Below are positions 1 to 5,992 of a stretch of DNA of 7,301 bases, one piece after another. Within the stretch, counting starts at the first letter, position 1. Each line of letters opens with the position of its first letter. The stretch is from Pseudomonadota bacterium (GTDB lineage Bacteria; Pseudomonadota; Gammaproteobacteria; Steroidobacterales; Steroidobacteraceae). The notes under the pieces are model-generated. The model worked only from the letters and a program-made list of their open reading frames with translations, had not been told where the DNA came from and ran no database searches. Both the position numbers and the translations under genes were made by a program. The DNA lies in NCBI GenBank assembly GCA_021817875.1, contig JAKAFQ010000200.1, positions 1 through 7,301 of the forward strand, in the 5' to 3' direction.

Positions 1-681
1 CGCTGGCTTGGCCTGCACCTCGGAGACCGGCTGACCTTCGAGATCGGCGGAGACGCCTTCACGGTGCGCATCGCGAGTGTCCGCAAGGTCAGGTGGGACA
101 GCTTCAAGCCGAATTTTTTCCTGGTGTTCCCGCCCGGACTGCTCGAGAAGGAGACGGGGACCTATCTGACCAGCGCCTATCTGTCAGCGGCCAATGCGCG
201 CGCGCTGACGCAGCTCGCACGCCGCTTTCCCGAGGTATCGATCTTCGACATCGACGATCTGCTGGCGGATGTGCGCTCGGTGCTCGACAAGGCGGTGCTG
301 GCCGTACAGAGCGTGTTCGTGTTCACCCTGCTCGCGGGACTGACGGTGCTGCTGGCCGCCGCTCAGTCGAGCCGCGACGAGCGCCGCTACGAGAGCGCCC
401 TGCTGCGCACGCTCGGCGCGAGCCGCGCCACGGTCCTGAAGGGGGTGCTGGCGGAATTTGCGGTGCTGGGCGCGCTCTCCGGAGCGCTCGCCGCCTCGGG
501 CGCATCCGCGGCCGCGTGGTTTCTCACGACCCACGTGCTCGGTCTGCGCTACACGTTCAGCGCCGGGGCCTGTGCGCTGGGACTTGCCGGCGGAGTTCTG
601 CTGGTGTCGGTGAGCGGCTGGCTGGCCACCCGTTCGGCGGTGAATCACCCCCCGATCGAGACCTTGCGCAGCGGATCGTGA
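1..681 (+). CDS. ABC transporter permease, FtsX/MacB-type (YbbP-like), C-terminal part
   Basis: The frame is open from the first base to the TGA at 679-681, so this is the last 226 residues of a larger inner-membrane protein; whole YbbP-like permeases are roughly 800 residues (family knowledge). The fragment begins in a periplasmic domain (LGLHLGDRLTFEIGG, then VRWDSFKPNFFLVFPPG near residues 30-46), typical of YbbP-like proteins. The FtsX-type membrane domain follows. Helices lie at about 99-121, 148-171 and 187-208, and the cytoplasmic ALLRTLGASRATVLKGVLAEF segment between the first two is the family hallmark. It ends in the usual PPIETLR-type tail. Such permeases pair with an ATPase of the LolD/YbbA kind and act on lipoproteins or other envelope substrates; no ATPase is in the window, and it would be expected upstream. 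An internal GTG at 64 is not a plausible start, because the homologous sequence continues before it. Family certain, substrate unknown. Confidence 0.9.
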   Translation, partial: RWLGLHLGDRLTFEIGGDAFTVRIASVRKVRWDSFKPNFFLVFPPGLLEKETGTYLTSAYLSAANARALTQLARRFPEVSIFDIDDLLADVRSVLDKAVLAVQSVFVFTLLAGLTVLLAAAQSSRDERRYESALLRTLGASRATVLKGVLAEFAVLGALSGALAASGASAAAWFLTTHVLGLRYTFSAGACALGLAGGVLLVSVSGWLATRSAVNHPPIETLRSGS

Positions 682-689
682 TGCGCCGA

Positions 690-704
690 TGCGCCTGAGG
701 CGCA
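690..704. terminator. Small hairpin between convergent genes, possible bidirectional terminator
   Basis: TGCGCC-TGA-GGCGCA is a perfect 6-bp stem with a 3-base loop. It lies 9 bases past the stop codon of the ABC permease and 43 bases past the stop of the Rieske oxygenase on the other strand. The convergent position fits a terminator, but neither side has a T-run, so intrinsic termination is doubtful. Confidence 0.3.
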
Positions 705-746
705 GGGTTCAACCTGGAGGCTGGCGCGAACCACGCGCTGTCCGCG

Positions 747-1832
747 TCACATCGGGACGCCGCAACGGGCAAGCACTTCCCGCAGATCGCGCAGTGCCGG
801 AAACACTTCGTTGTTCCAGTCGCTGCCCTGCGCATCGTGGGCGAGCTGCTCGTATTCGACGATTTCCTTGTCCTCGCGGAAGATGTTCTCGGTGAACCAG
901 ACCACGAACGGCCAGGCGAGGTGTATGAGGCCTGGAATCGGTGGCTTCTTCACCGACAGGTAGCCGAACGTGCGGTTGGTGCGGTGCTGCGCATCGAGCG
1001 GTGTGTAGCAGAGCCACACGTCGAGTACCGGATCCTGGGTAGCATCGATATTGCGTCCCACCCACACTTTCAGGCTCTGGGCAGGATAGTCGGTGCGGAT
1101 GCGCATGTGGTCTCGGAAGTCCTGCCGCTCATCACCTCGCGTGCGCATCATGTCGACGATGACGCGCTCTCCGACGGAGGCTTTGCCTTCCGTGCGGCTG
1201 AAGCTGTACTCGACCTCCGCCCACTGATCCCCGTGCCGGCGGCCGAGGCAGCTCGCGCGGATCGAGCCCATCTGCCTGCGGTGCATGAACTGGTGGTTCA
1301 TGTCGAAGAGATTCTCGTGCATGAAGGTGTAGTGACACGCGACCTCGCGATTCAGCCGCCGCGTCTTGTACTCGCGGCGCTGCGAGGCGCCGAGCGAAGA
1401 CGGCAGGCGCTCGTCGGCCAGGCGCGGGTCTCCGGGGAAAACGAAGATCAGCCCGTCGATCTCGCGCACCGGATAGCTGCGCACCCCGTTCGGCCTGCGC
1501 TCCTTGCCGAGGTAGGGGACGTCCACGCACTTCCCGGTGCAATCGTACGCCCAGCCGTGGTAGTGGCACTTGAGGACATCGCCGCTGACGACCCCGAGAT
1601 GCAGCGGCACCTGCCGATGGGCGCACCGGTCCTCGAGCGCGAAGACCTGTCCGCTCGCCCCGCGGTACAGCGCGATCGGTTCGCCCGCGAACCGCCGTCC
1701 GAGGATCCGGCCCGGCTTCAGCTCGTCGCACCACGCCAGGGGATACCAGTGATCGGGATGGGCGGCTGTGCGCCGCAGATCCACGCCGCCCGCCGGACGC
1801 GAGTCAGCCAAAGTCGAATGAATGTCCGGCAT
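747..1832 (-). CDS. Rieske [2Fe-2S] non-heme iron oxygenase, catalytic (alpha) subunit
   Basis: This 361-residue protein has the two-domain plan of ring-hydroxylating or O-demethylating Rieske oxygenases. The N-terminal Rieske domain (about 28-135) carries C70-x-H72 and C89-x2-H92, which hold the [2Fe-2S] cluster, in CAH...CHYHGW. The catalytic domain carries ENLFDMNHQFMH at 173-184: D177 is the likely electron-bridging acid, H180 and H184 two iron ligands. D321 in FREDKEIVEYEQ is the probable third ligand. H-x3-H spacing matches carbazole dioxygenase (CarAa) rather than the commoner H-x4-H. It should be a soluble cytoplasmic monooxygenase or dioxygenase; the substrate cannot be assigned. No beta subunit, ferredoxin or reductase gene is present. 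The ATG at 1832 has a weak GGCGGGGG tract 5-12 bases upstream. The reading frame is intact and the length is normal for single-component-alpha members (about 340-390 residues). Confidence 0.9.
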   Translation of the reverse strand: MPDIHSTLADSRPAGGVDLRRTAAHPDHWYPLAWCDELKPGRILGRRFAGEPIALYRGASGQVFALEDRCAHRQVPLHLGVVSGDVLKCHYHGWAYDCTGKCVDVPYLGKERRPNGVRSYPVREIDGLIFVFPGDPRLADERLPSSLGASQRREYKTRRLNREVACHYTFMHENLFDMNHQFMHRRQMGSIRASCLGRRHGDQWAEVEYSFSRTEGKASVGERVIVDMMRTRGDERQDFRDHMRIRTDYPAQSLKVWVGRNIDATQDPVLDVWLCYTPLDAQHRTNRTFGYLSVKKPPIPGLIHLAWPFVVWFTENIFREDKEIVEYEQLAHDAQGSDWNNEVFPALRDLREVLARCGVPM

Positions 1833-2163
1833 CGACGCCCCCGCCTGTTGTCGCCATCAGGGCAAGATTACGCTCAAGGCGTTGCCCAGGGAAACCTCGC
1901 TTTTGTGACACGCCTTGCCCGGCGGCGCAAGCCTCGCGCCATGCGATCCCCCAGCCGGCGCACATCACGCCGAAATCAAGGGGACGAGGGGGCTTGGCGG
2001 GCCCTGGGTCGGCCCACGATGCCCGGGAGACCCAGCGCAGCGTGCCCCCGGCGCGCGAAAGGCCCGAAGGGTTCCGATCGACCTCGAGGTTCCACTCTCC
2101 GGGCGCTGCGGACGGCGGCGGATCTTCGCTGGCGCGCCGGCCGAAGTCCCCATGTGCGGATCG
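1833..2163. other. 331-bp intergenic stretch upstream of the Rieske gene, no credible gene
   Basis: This lies between the HemD stop and the Rieske start codon, both on the minus strand. Frames that cross it are shadows of the flanking genes and translate to Arg/Ala/Pro-rich sequence without any family pattern. It should hold the Rieske promoter, but I could not find a -35/-10 pair that fits well. Visible structure: a cluster of GGGCAA hexamers at 1860-1920, and an inverted repeat CTGGGTC (2004-2010) / GACCCAG (2029-2035) with an 18-base loop, which could be a weak hairpin downstream of hemD. No T-run follows it. Confidence 0.6.
1860..1920. promoter_or_regulatory. Cluster of three GGGCAA half-sites, possible operator of the Rieske gene
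   Basis: GGGCAAG occurs at 1860-1866 on the plus strand and again at 1914-1920 on the minus strand, as an inverted pair. A third GGGCAA is on the minus strand at 1882-1887, 33 bp (about three helical turns) from the second. In addition CAAGGCGT (1875-1882) is an inverted match to ACGCCTTG (1910-1917). The cluster is 28-88 bases upstream of the Rieske start codon, where a transcription factor would be expected to bind. No regulator gene is in the window, and the assignment rests on the pattern alone. Confidence 0.25.
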
Positions 2164-2985
2164 TCACGATGCGTCCGTTCCGAACGCCTCCTCCAGCGCC
2201 GCCGTCAACGGCTTCAGAAAGAAGGACTCCTGCGGCACGAGCCGCGGCGTGATGCCGTGACGACGCAATGTGTCGGCAACGACCGGACCCACGGCAGCGA
2301 CCCATGTGTGACGCAGCGCCGATTGGACGGTCTGCTCGGATGCGACGGCGATCAGGCGCTCGATCTGCGCGGAGCTGGTGAACGCAATGGCATCGATGGC
2401 ATCCGCGTGCAGCTGCTCGAGCAGCGCGAGCACTGCCCCATCCTCCGCGGCATCCGCGTAGACATACGGTGCCACGGGCCACACCTGCGCGCCCGCGCCC
2501 TGCAGAAACTCCACCAGCGGCAGATTCGGCTCCGTGCCGTAGAGTTGTACGCCGATGCGTCGGCCCTGCAGGGCCTGCGCGCGCAGCGCCGCGATCACTC
2601 CGCCGGTGGTGGCCGGTTCAGCCGCGAGATCCGCCTTCATCCCGATCTCGCGCAGGACCTTCGCGGGCTTCGGTCCGCGCGTGATCTTGCGGATGCGCGC
2701 CAGCGCCGCGATGAAGCGCGGACGCAGCCCCGGCTCGTGCCGCTCGATGCAGGAGAGAATGCGCCGCAGCCCCTCACCCGTGAGCAGGATCAGGTCATCG
2801 AGCCCGTCCTCGGCGAGCCGCCGGCTCCACTGCAGCACGGGCTGCGGTTCCGGAGCGTCATGGATCGCGACCATGGGGCAGCGGATCACGCGCGCACCGC
2901 GCCGCTCCAGAAGCCGGGCGAAGACCTCGGCCTCCCGGGTCTCGGGAACGGCGATCGTGCGGCCAGCGAGCGCTGCGGGGCTCAT
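2164..2985 (-). CDS. hemD: Uroporphyrinogen-III synthase (HemD) family protein
   Basis: This 273-residue soluble protein matches HemD, which closes and isomerises hydroxymethylbilane to uroporphyrinogen III in heme, siroheme and cobalamin synthesis. It shows the two half-similar lobes of the family. Lobe one opens with GRTIAVPETREAEVFARLLERRGARV, has ILLTGEGLRRIL near 66-77 and RGPKPAKVLREIG at 103-115. Lobe two has GRRIGVQLYG at 141-150, FTSSAQIERL at 202-211 and AAVGPVVADTLRRHGI at 230-245. The length is usual (about 240-275). The ATG at 2985 overlaps the TGA of the mscS-like gene (ATGA) and has no Shine-Dalgarno sequence of its own, so translational coupling is likely. The same frame stays open upstream to 3489, but that part is low-complexity shadow of mscS. 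No hemC neighbour is present, so whether this is the housekeeping enzyme or a divergent paralogue is open. Confidence 0.83.
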   Translation of the reverse strand: MSPAALAGRTIAVPETREAEVFARLLERRGARVIRCPMVAIHDAPEPQPVLQWSRRLAEDGLDDLILLTGEGLRRILSCIERHEPGLRPRFIAALARIRKITRGPKPAKVLREIGMKADLAAEPATTGGVIAALRAQALQGRRIGVQLYGTEPNLPLVEFLQGAGAQVWPVAPYVYADAAEDGAVLALLEQLHADAIDAIAFTSSAQIERLIAVASEQTVQSALRHTWVAAVGPVVADTLRRHGITPRLVPQESFFLKPLTAALEEAFGTDAS

Positions 2986-4079
2986 GAGCGCGAGGCGACC
3001 CGCTGCCCGTCTGAATCCCCTTCGGCTTCGGCCACCTGCATCTGTACACGCGTGACCGGTAGTGCCAGCTGCCCGCCATGTCGTCTGATGATGCGCGACG
3101 CGTTGAGCAGAACGTCTTCCTGCACGGCCAGTGATTCGGCCCACTGGATCGTTCCGGCGAAGCAGTAGATCAAAATGTCGAGAGAATGAGTGCCGTAATT
3201 GGTGAAATACACCAGTTCGCTCTGAGCATGATCGATGCCGGGATGATTGCGGATATAGGCGCGCAGCTCCGCGAGAATCCCCGGCAACCGTTCCACGTCG
3301 GAATAGCGCACCGGCAGCGTCTGCTGGATGCGTCTCGCCTGCATCCGCGGTGGTGTCTCGACCACATTGGTGTTGAACACATGGTTCGGAACGTAATACG
3401 GGTAGGTGTCGAACCCTCGCAGACGTGTGGACCGCCAGCCGATGTGCTCCACCGTGCCCGAGATGTTCATCTGGGGCAACACGATCCATTCGCCGATCTT
3501 GAAGGGCTGATCCAGGTAAATCACCACCGCCCCGAAGAGATTCGACACCACGCCCTGGGCGGCGAAGCCGATCGCGATTCCCGCGACTCCCCCCACGGTG
3601 AGCAGACTCGTGATCGGGAAGTGCAGCGTACGCAGGATCATCAGGCCGATGAGCGTCACCAGCCCCAGGCGGGCAAATTTCCCTGTCAGATCGTACACCA
3701 TCGGGTCCAGCTCATGGGCGCGCGGACGCCGGATCAGCGGATAGATCCTGATGAGGTTCCAGCCCGCCCAGGCGATCACCACGAGAATGCCGACGCGCAG
3801 CATCGGATCCAGCGTGTGAGAAAGCAGCTTCGCGTGGATGCGCGAGTTCACCAGCAGGCCGATCAGATAGGCGCCACACAGCATGATCAGGGCGAGCACC
3901 GGGGAATGCGCCGAGCGATATACCGCCTCGCGCAGCGGTTCCGTCCGGCCCTGCGATCTGCGGATCAGGCTCAGGCCCGCCAGCCGCAGCAGCACGACGA
4001 GCAGCACCGACACCGACACGATGACGGCGGCGTGAATCAGCAGACTTCGATCAGAATCAAACCATTGGGTAAATGACAT
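2982..4079 (-). CDS. MscS-family small-conductance mechanosensitive ion channel
   Basis: This 365-residue inner-membrane protein belongs to the MscS family, heptameric channels that open under membrane tension and release osmolytes during hypo-osmotic shock. Predicted helices lie at about 13-36, 59-77, 94-112, 135-152 and the pore-lining 155-187. The pore helix is Gly/Ala-rich (TVGGVAGIAIGFAAQGVVSN, 161-180), followed by the signature LDQPFKIGEWIVL (189-201). The beta domain contains GTVEHIGWRSTRLRGFD and PYYVPNHVF (208-235). An alpha/beta C-terminal domain covers about 255-345. With five predicted helices it is longer than E. coli MscS (286 residues, three helices) and resembles the larger YbdG-like subgroup in plan. 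The ATG at 4079 has only a weak GAG element about 10 bases upstream. Its TGA overlaps the hemD ATG. The C-terminal 15 residues are acidic/serine-rich and not conserved in appearance. Confidence 0.95.
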   Translation of the reverse strand: MSFTQWFDSDRSLLIHAAVIVSVSVLLVVLLRLAGLSLIRRSQGRTEPLREAVYRSAHSPVLALIMLCGAYLIGLLVNSRIHAKLLSHTLDPMLRVGILVVIAWAGWNLIRIYPLIRRPRAHELDPMVYDLTGKFARLGLVTLIGLMILRTLHFPITSLLTVGGVAGIAIGFAAQGVVSNLFGAVVIYLDQPFKIGEWIVLPQMNISGTVEHIGWRSTRLRGFDTYPYYVPNHVFNTNVVETPPRMQARRIQQTLPVRYSDVERLPGILAELRAYIRNHPGIDHAQSELVYFTNYGTHSLDILIYCFAGTIQWAESLAVQEDVLLNASRIIRRHGGQLALPVTRVQMQVAEAEGDSDGQRVASRS

Positions 4080-4147
4080 AGGCGAATCTCGGCCGAAAAA
4101 TACCGCTGAGTGTGCGTATGACAGCGAGGACTATTTTCCGCAGGGCT

Positions 4148-4161
4148 TTGCGCGTGCGCAA
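4148..4161. promoter_or_regulatory. 14-bp palindrome TTGCGC-GT-GCGCAA upstream of the mscS-like gene
   Basis: These are perfect 6-bp inverted arms separated by 2 bases, 69-82 bases before the mscS start codon and in the expected promoter region. It could bind a dimeric repressor or activator. The minus strand also shows AT-rich AAAATAG at 4137-4131, but no -10/-35 pair there fits well. Short GC-rich palindromes also arise by chance in such genomes. Confidence 0.25.
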
Positions 4162-4178
4162 CGGGCATCACAGAAAGG

Positions 4179-4196
4179 CTCGCGCTCGCGCTCGCG
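4179..4196. repeat. Three tandem copies of CTCGCG
   Basis: A perfect 3 x 6-bp tandem repeat in the 186-bp gap between the GMC dehydrogenase and the mscS-like gene. It probably arose by replication slippage in GC-rich noncoding DNA. No function is evident. Confidence 0.6.
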
Positions 4197-4225
4197 GATC
4201 AGCGACGACACGTCAACCGGACGGG

Positions 4226-4244
4226 CCCGCCGCTGCACGGCGGG
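4226..4244 (-). terminator. GC-rich hairpin after the GMC dehydrogenase gene
   Basis: CCCGCCG-CTGCA-CGGCGGG forms a perfect 7-bp stem with a 5-base loop, starting 21 bases past the stop codon of the GMC gene on its strand. The position and stability fit a transcription terminator or 3' end stabiliser. No T-run follows, so it is not a classic intrinsic terminator. If it works, mscS-hemD is a separate transcription unit. Confidence 0.4.
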
Positions 4245-4265
4245 GGTGGCGCGGCAGGCCGGATT

Positions 4266-5864
4266 TCAGGAACGCGGCCTCGTGCCCAGGATCAACTCCG
4301 CCGCCTTTTCCGCGATCATGATGGTCGGCGCATTGGTATTGCCGCTGACGAGCGTCGGCATGATGGACGCATCGACGACCCGCAGGGCGTCGATGCCCCG
4401 CACTCGCAGCTCCGGGTCCACGACAGCGTATTCGTCGCGGCCCATCCTGCACGTTCCGACCGGATGATATTCGGTTTCCGCGGCGGAACGGATGAACTCG
4501 CCGAGAGCGGCATCCGATTGCCGGTCCGCGCCGGGGAATACCTCGGCGCCGAGGTAAGGGCGCAGGGGGGACTGCGCATAGATGTCGCGGGCGCGGCGGA
4601 TGCCGGCAATCAGCGGCGCGAGATCGGCCGGATCCGACAGATAACGGGGATCGATCAGAGGTGGGGCGGCCGGGTCGGCCGAGGCGAGCCGGATGTCCCC
4701 GCGGCTGCGGGGACGCAGATGGCACACGTGCAGTGTCATGCCGGGACCGGGCATTTTCCTCCGGCCGTGATCGAGGACATAGGCCGGGATGAAGTGCAGC
4801 TGCACGTCGGGCGTCGCGGCCTCGGGGTCGCAGCACAGGAAGCCTCCGGCCTCCGCGACATTGCTCACGCCCGGGCCGCTCCTGAACAGTGCGAAGCGGA
4901 CTGCCGTCATCAACGCTCCCCAGCCGCTCGCCCGGTTGTCCAGCGTAATCGGCTCGGTGCACGCATGGATGACGTTGATGTCCAGATGGTCCTGCAGGTT
5001 CTTGCCGACACCCGCAAGGTCGTGCCGGACGGCGATGCCGAGCCGCCGCAGCTCCTGCGCCGGGCCGATGCCTGACAGCAGCAGCAGCTGCGGAGAGTTG
5101 ATCGCGCCGGCACTGATCAGCACCTCGCGCTCCGCGCGGGCCTCCCGTGAGATACCCCGGTCCGTGTACGTCACACCGGTCGCGCGGTGGGCCTGAAGCA
5201 CGATGCGCTCCACGCGCACGCCGGTGCGCACTGTCAGGTTGCGCCGCCGGAGCACCGGGTGCAGGTAGGCCGTGGCGGCGCTGCAGCGCCGCCCGGCCCT
5301 CTGGGTCACCTGATACAGTCCGGCGCCAGCCTGCTCGCGCCCGTTGAAATCGCTGTTGCGCGCCAGGCCGGCTGCCACCGCGGCCTCGACGAACACCCGG
5401 CTCAGAGGATTGGTGTAGCGGCGCTCACAGACATTCAAAGGGCCGCCGCGGCCGTGCATGTCGCCGCCGATGCTCTCGTTGTGTTCGGATCTCAGGAAGC
5501 AGGGCAGGACATCGGCGTAGCCCCAGCCGGGATTGCCGAGATCCCGCCAGCGATCGTAGTCCTGACGCTGTCCGCGGATATAGACCATCGCATTGATGGA
5601 GCTCGATCCGCCGAGGACCTTACCGCGCGGCCAGAACATGCGCCGGCCGGCCATGTGCGCCTGAGGCACGGTCTCGTAGAGCCAGTTTACGTCGGGCGTA
5701 ATGAGCCGGGCGATGCCCGCCGGCATCCGGATCAGGAAGGAATCGTCCCGTCCCCCCGCCTCGAGCAACAACACCCTGATCGCCGGATCGGCGCTCAACC
5801 GGCTGGCGAGCACGCAGCCGGCCGAGCCGGCGCCGACGATGATGTAATCGAACGCTGTGGCCAC
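4266..5864 (-). CDS. GMC-family FAD-dependent alcohol dehydrogenase (choline dehydrogenase-like)
   Basis: This is a 532-residue flavoprotein of the glucose-methanol-choline oxidoreductase family, which oxidises primary alcohols to aldehydes. The N-terminus has the FAD-binding YIIVGAGSAGCVLASRL with the glycine motif at 11-16 and the ribose-binding E35 in LLLEAGG. GMC signature 1 is at about 79-98 (PRGKVLGGSSSINAM) and signature 2 at 253-268 (GAINSPQLLLLSGIGP). The catalytic pair is H467 (EYHPVGTCRMG) and N511 (SGNTNAPTIMIAEKAA). It resembles bacterial choline/alcohol dehydrogenases in length, but the substrate cannot be fixed. I chose the GTG at 5864 because GGAG sits 7 bases before it and homologues begin just before FDYIIVGAG. 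The upstream in-frame ATG at 5885 would add MSRRRIS and has no good Shine-Dalgarno. An APC permease gene lies upstream on the same strand. Confidence 0.94.
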   Translation of the reverse strand: MATAFDYIIVGAGSAGCVLASRLSADPAIRVLLLEAGGRDDSFLIRMPAGIARLITPDVNWLYETVPQAHMAGRRMFWPRGKVLGGSSSINAMVYIRGQRQDYDRWRDLGNPGWGYADVLPCFLRSEHNESIGGDMHGRGGPLNVCERRYTNPLSRVFVEAAVAAGLARNSDFNGREQAGAGLYQVTQRAGRRCSAATAYLHPVLRRRNLTVRTGVRVERIVLQAHRATGVTYTDRGISREARAEREVLISAGAINSPQLLLLSGIGPAQELRRLGIAVRHDLAGVGKNLQDHLDINVIHACTEPITLDNRASGWGALMTAVRFALFRSGPGVSNVAEAGGFLCCDPEAATPDVQLHFIPAYVLDHGRRKMPGPGMTLHVCHLRPRSRGDIRLASADPAAPPLIDPRYLSDPADLAPLIAGIRRARDIYAQSPLRPYLGAEVFPGADRQSDAALGEFIRSAAETEYHPVGTCRMGRDEYAVVDPELRVRGIDALRVVDASIMPTLVSGNTNAPTIMIAEKAAELILGTRPRS

Positions 5865-5871
5865 GGAGATT

Positions 5872-5875
5872 CTCC
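5872..5875 (-). promoter_or_regulatory. Shine-Dalgarno GGAG supporting a GTG start for the GMC gene
   Basis: On the minus strand GCGGAGAATCTCC precedes GTG (5864-5862), so GGAG lies 7 bases from the start codon, an ideal distance. The alternative ATG at 5885-5883 is preceded only by CCCGGGTCAG. This favours the shorter protein. Confidence 0.5.
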
Positions 5876-5961
5876 GCCGGGACATCTGACCCGGGACATT
5901 GCCCGCCCGAGGATATGCTGCACCCGCAGCGCCGCCACACCATATGTATTACCCACCGGTG

Positions 5962-5977
5962 TCCGGGGACGTCCGGA
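5962..5977. other. Weak hairpin after the APC permease gene
   Basis: TCCGG (5962-5966) and CCGGA (5973-5977) can pair around a 6-base loop, 16-31 bases before the permease stop codon in plus coordinates, which is just downstream of it in transcription. The same bases form a 10-bp-spaced direct repeat of GTCCGG, and the palindrome CACCGGTG abuts it at 5954-5961. No T-run is present. An AT-rich patch (5941-5951, CATATGTATTA) follows towards the GMC gene and could be part of a promoter, but no good -35 accompanies it. Confidence 0.2.
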
Positions 5978-5992
5978 TGAGCGCCCGGTGCA

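Noticed and set aside
837..2252. 471-residue plus-strand open frame opposite the Rieske gene
   Set aside because: It is antisense to a gene with complete Rieske and iron-site motifs. Its translation is rich in Arg, Ala, Val and His without family motifs, as expected from the complementary strand of GC-rich codons.
1915..3168. 417-residue plus-strand open frame across the hemD region, which might fill the 1833-2163 gap
   Set aside because: Most of it is antisense to hemD, the composition is Arg-rich low complexity, and there is no convincing ribosome-binding site or motif.
2986..3489. Upstream extension of the HemD frame, which would make a 441-residue fusion protein
   Set aside because: The extra 168 residues are Arg/His/Gly-rich, lie out of frame over the well-supported mscS gene, and HemD homology begins exactly at the ATG overlapping the mscS stop.
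3186..4076. 296-residue plus-strand open frame opposite the mscS-like gene
   Set aside because: It lacks hydrophobic or domain patterns, is His/Gln/Asp/Arg-rich, and mirrors a clear membrane protein gene.
4080..4265. Sigma70-type promoter for mscS (TTGCGC at 4161-4156 with AAAATA about 18 bases later)
   Set aside because: The -10 candidate matches the consensus at only two positions, and the better-looking AATAGT needs a 20-base spacer. Only the palindrome is reported.
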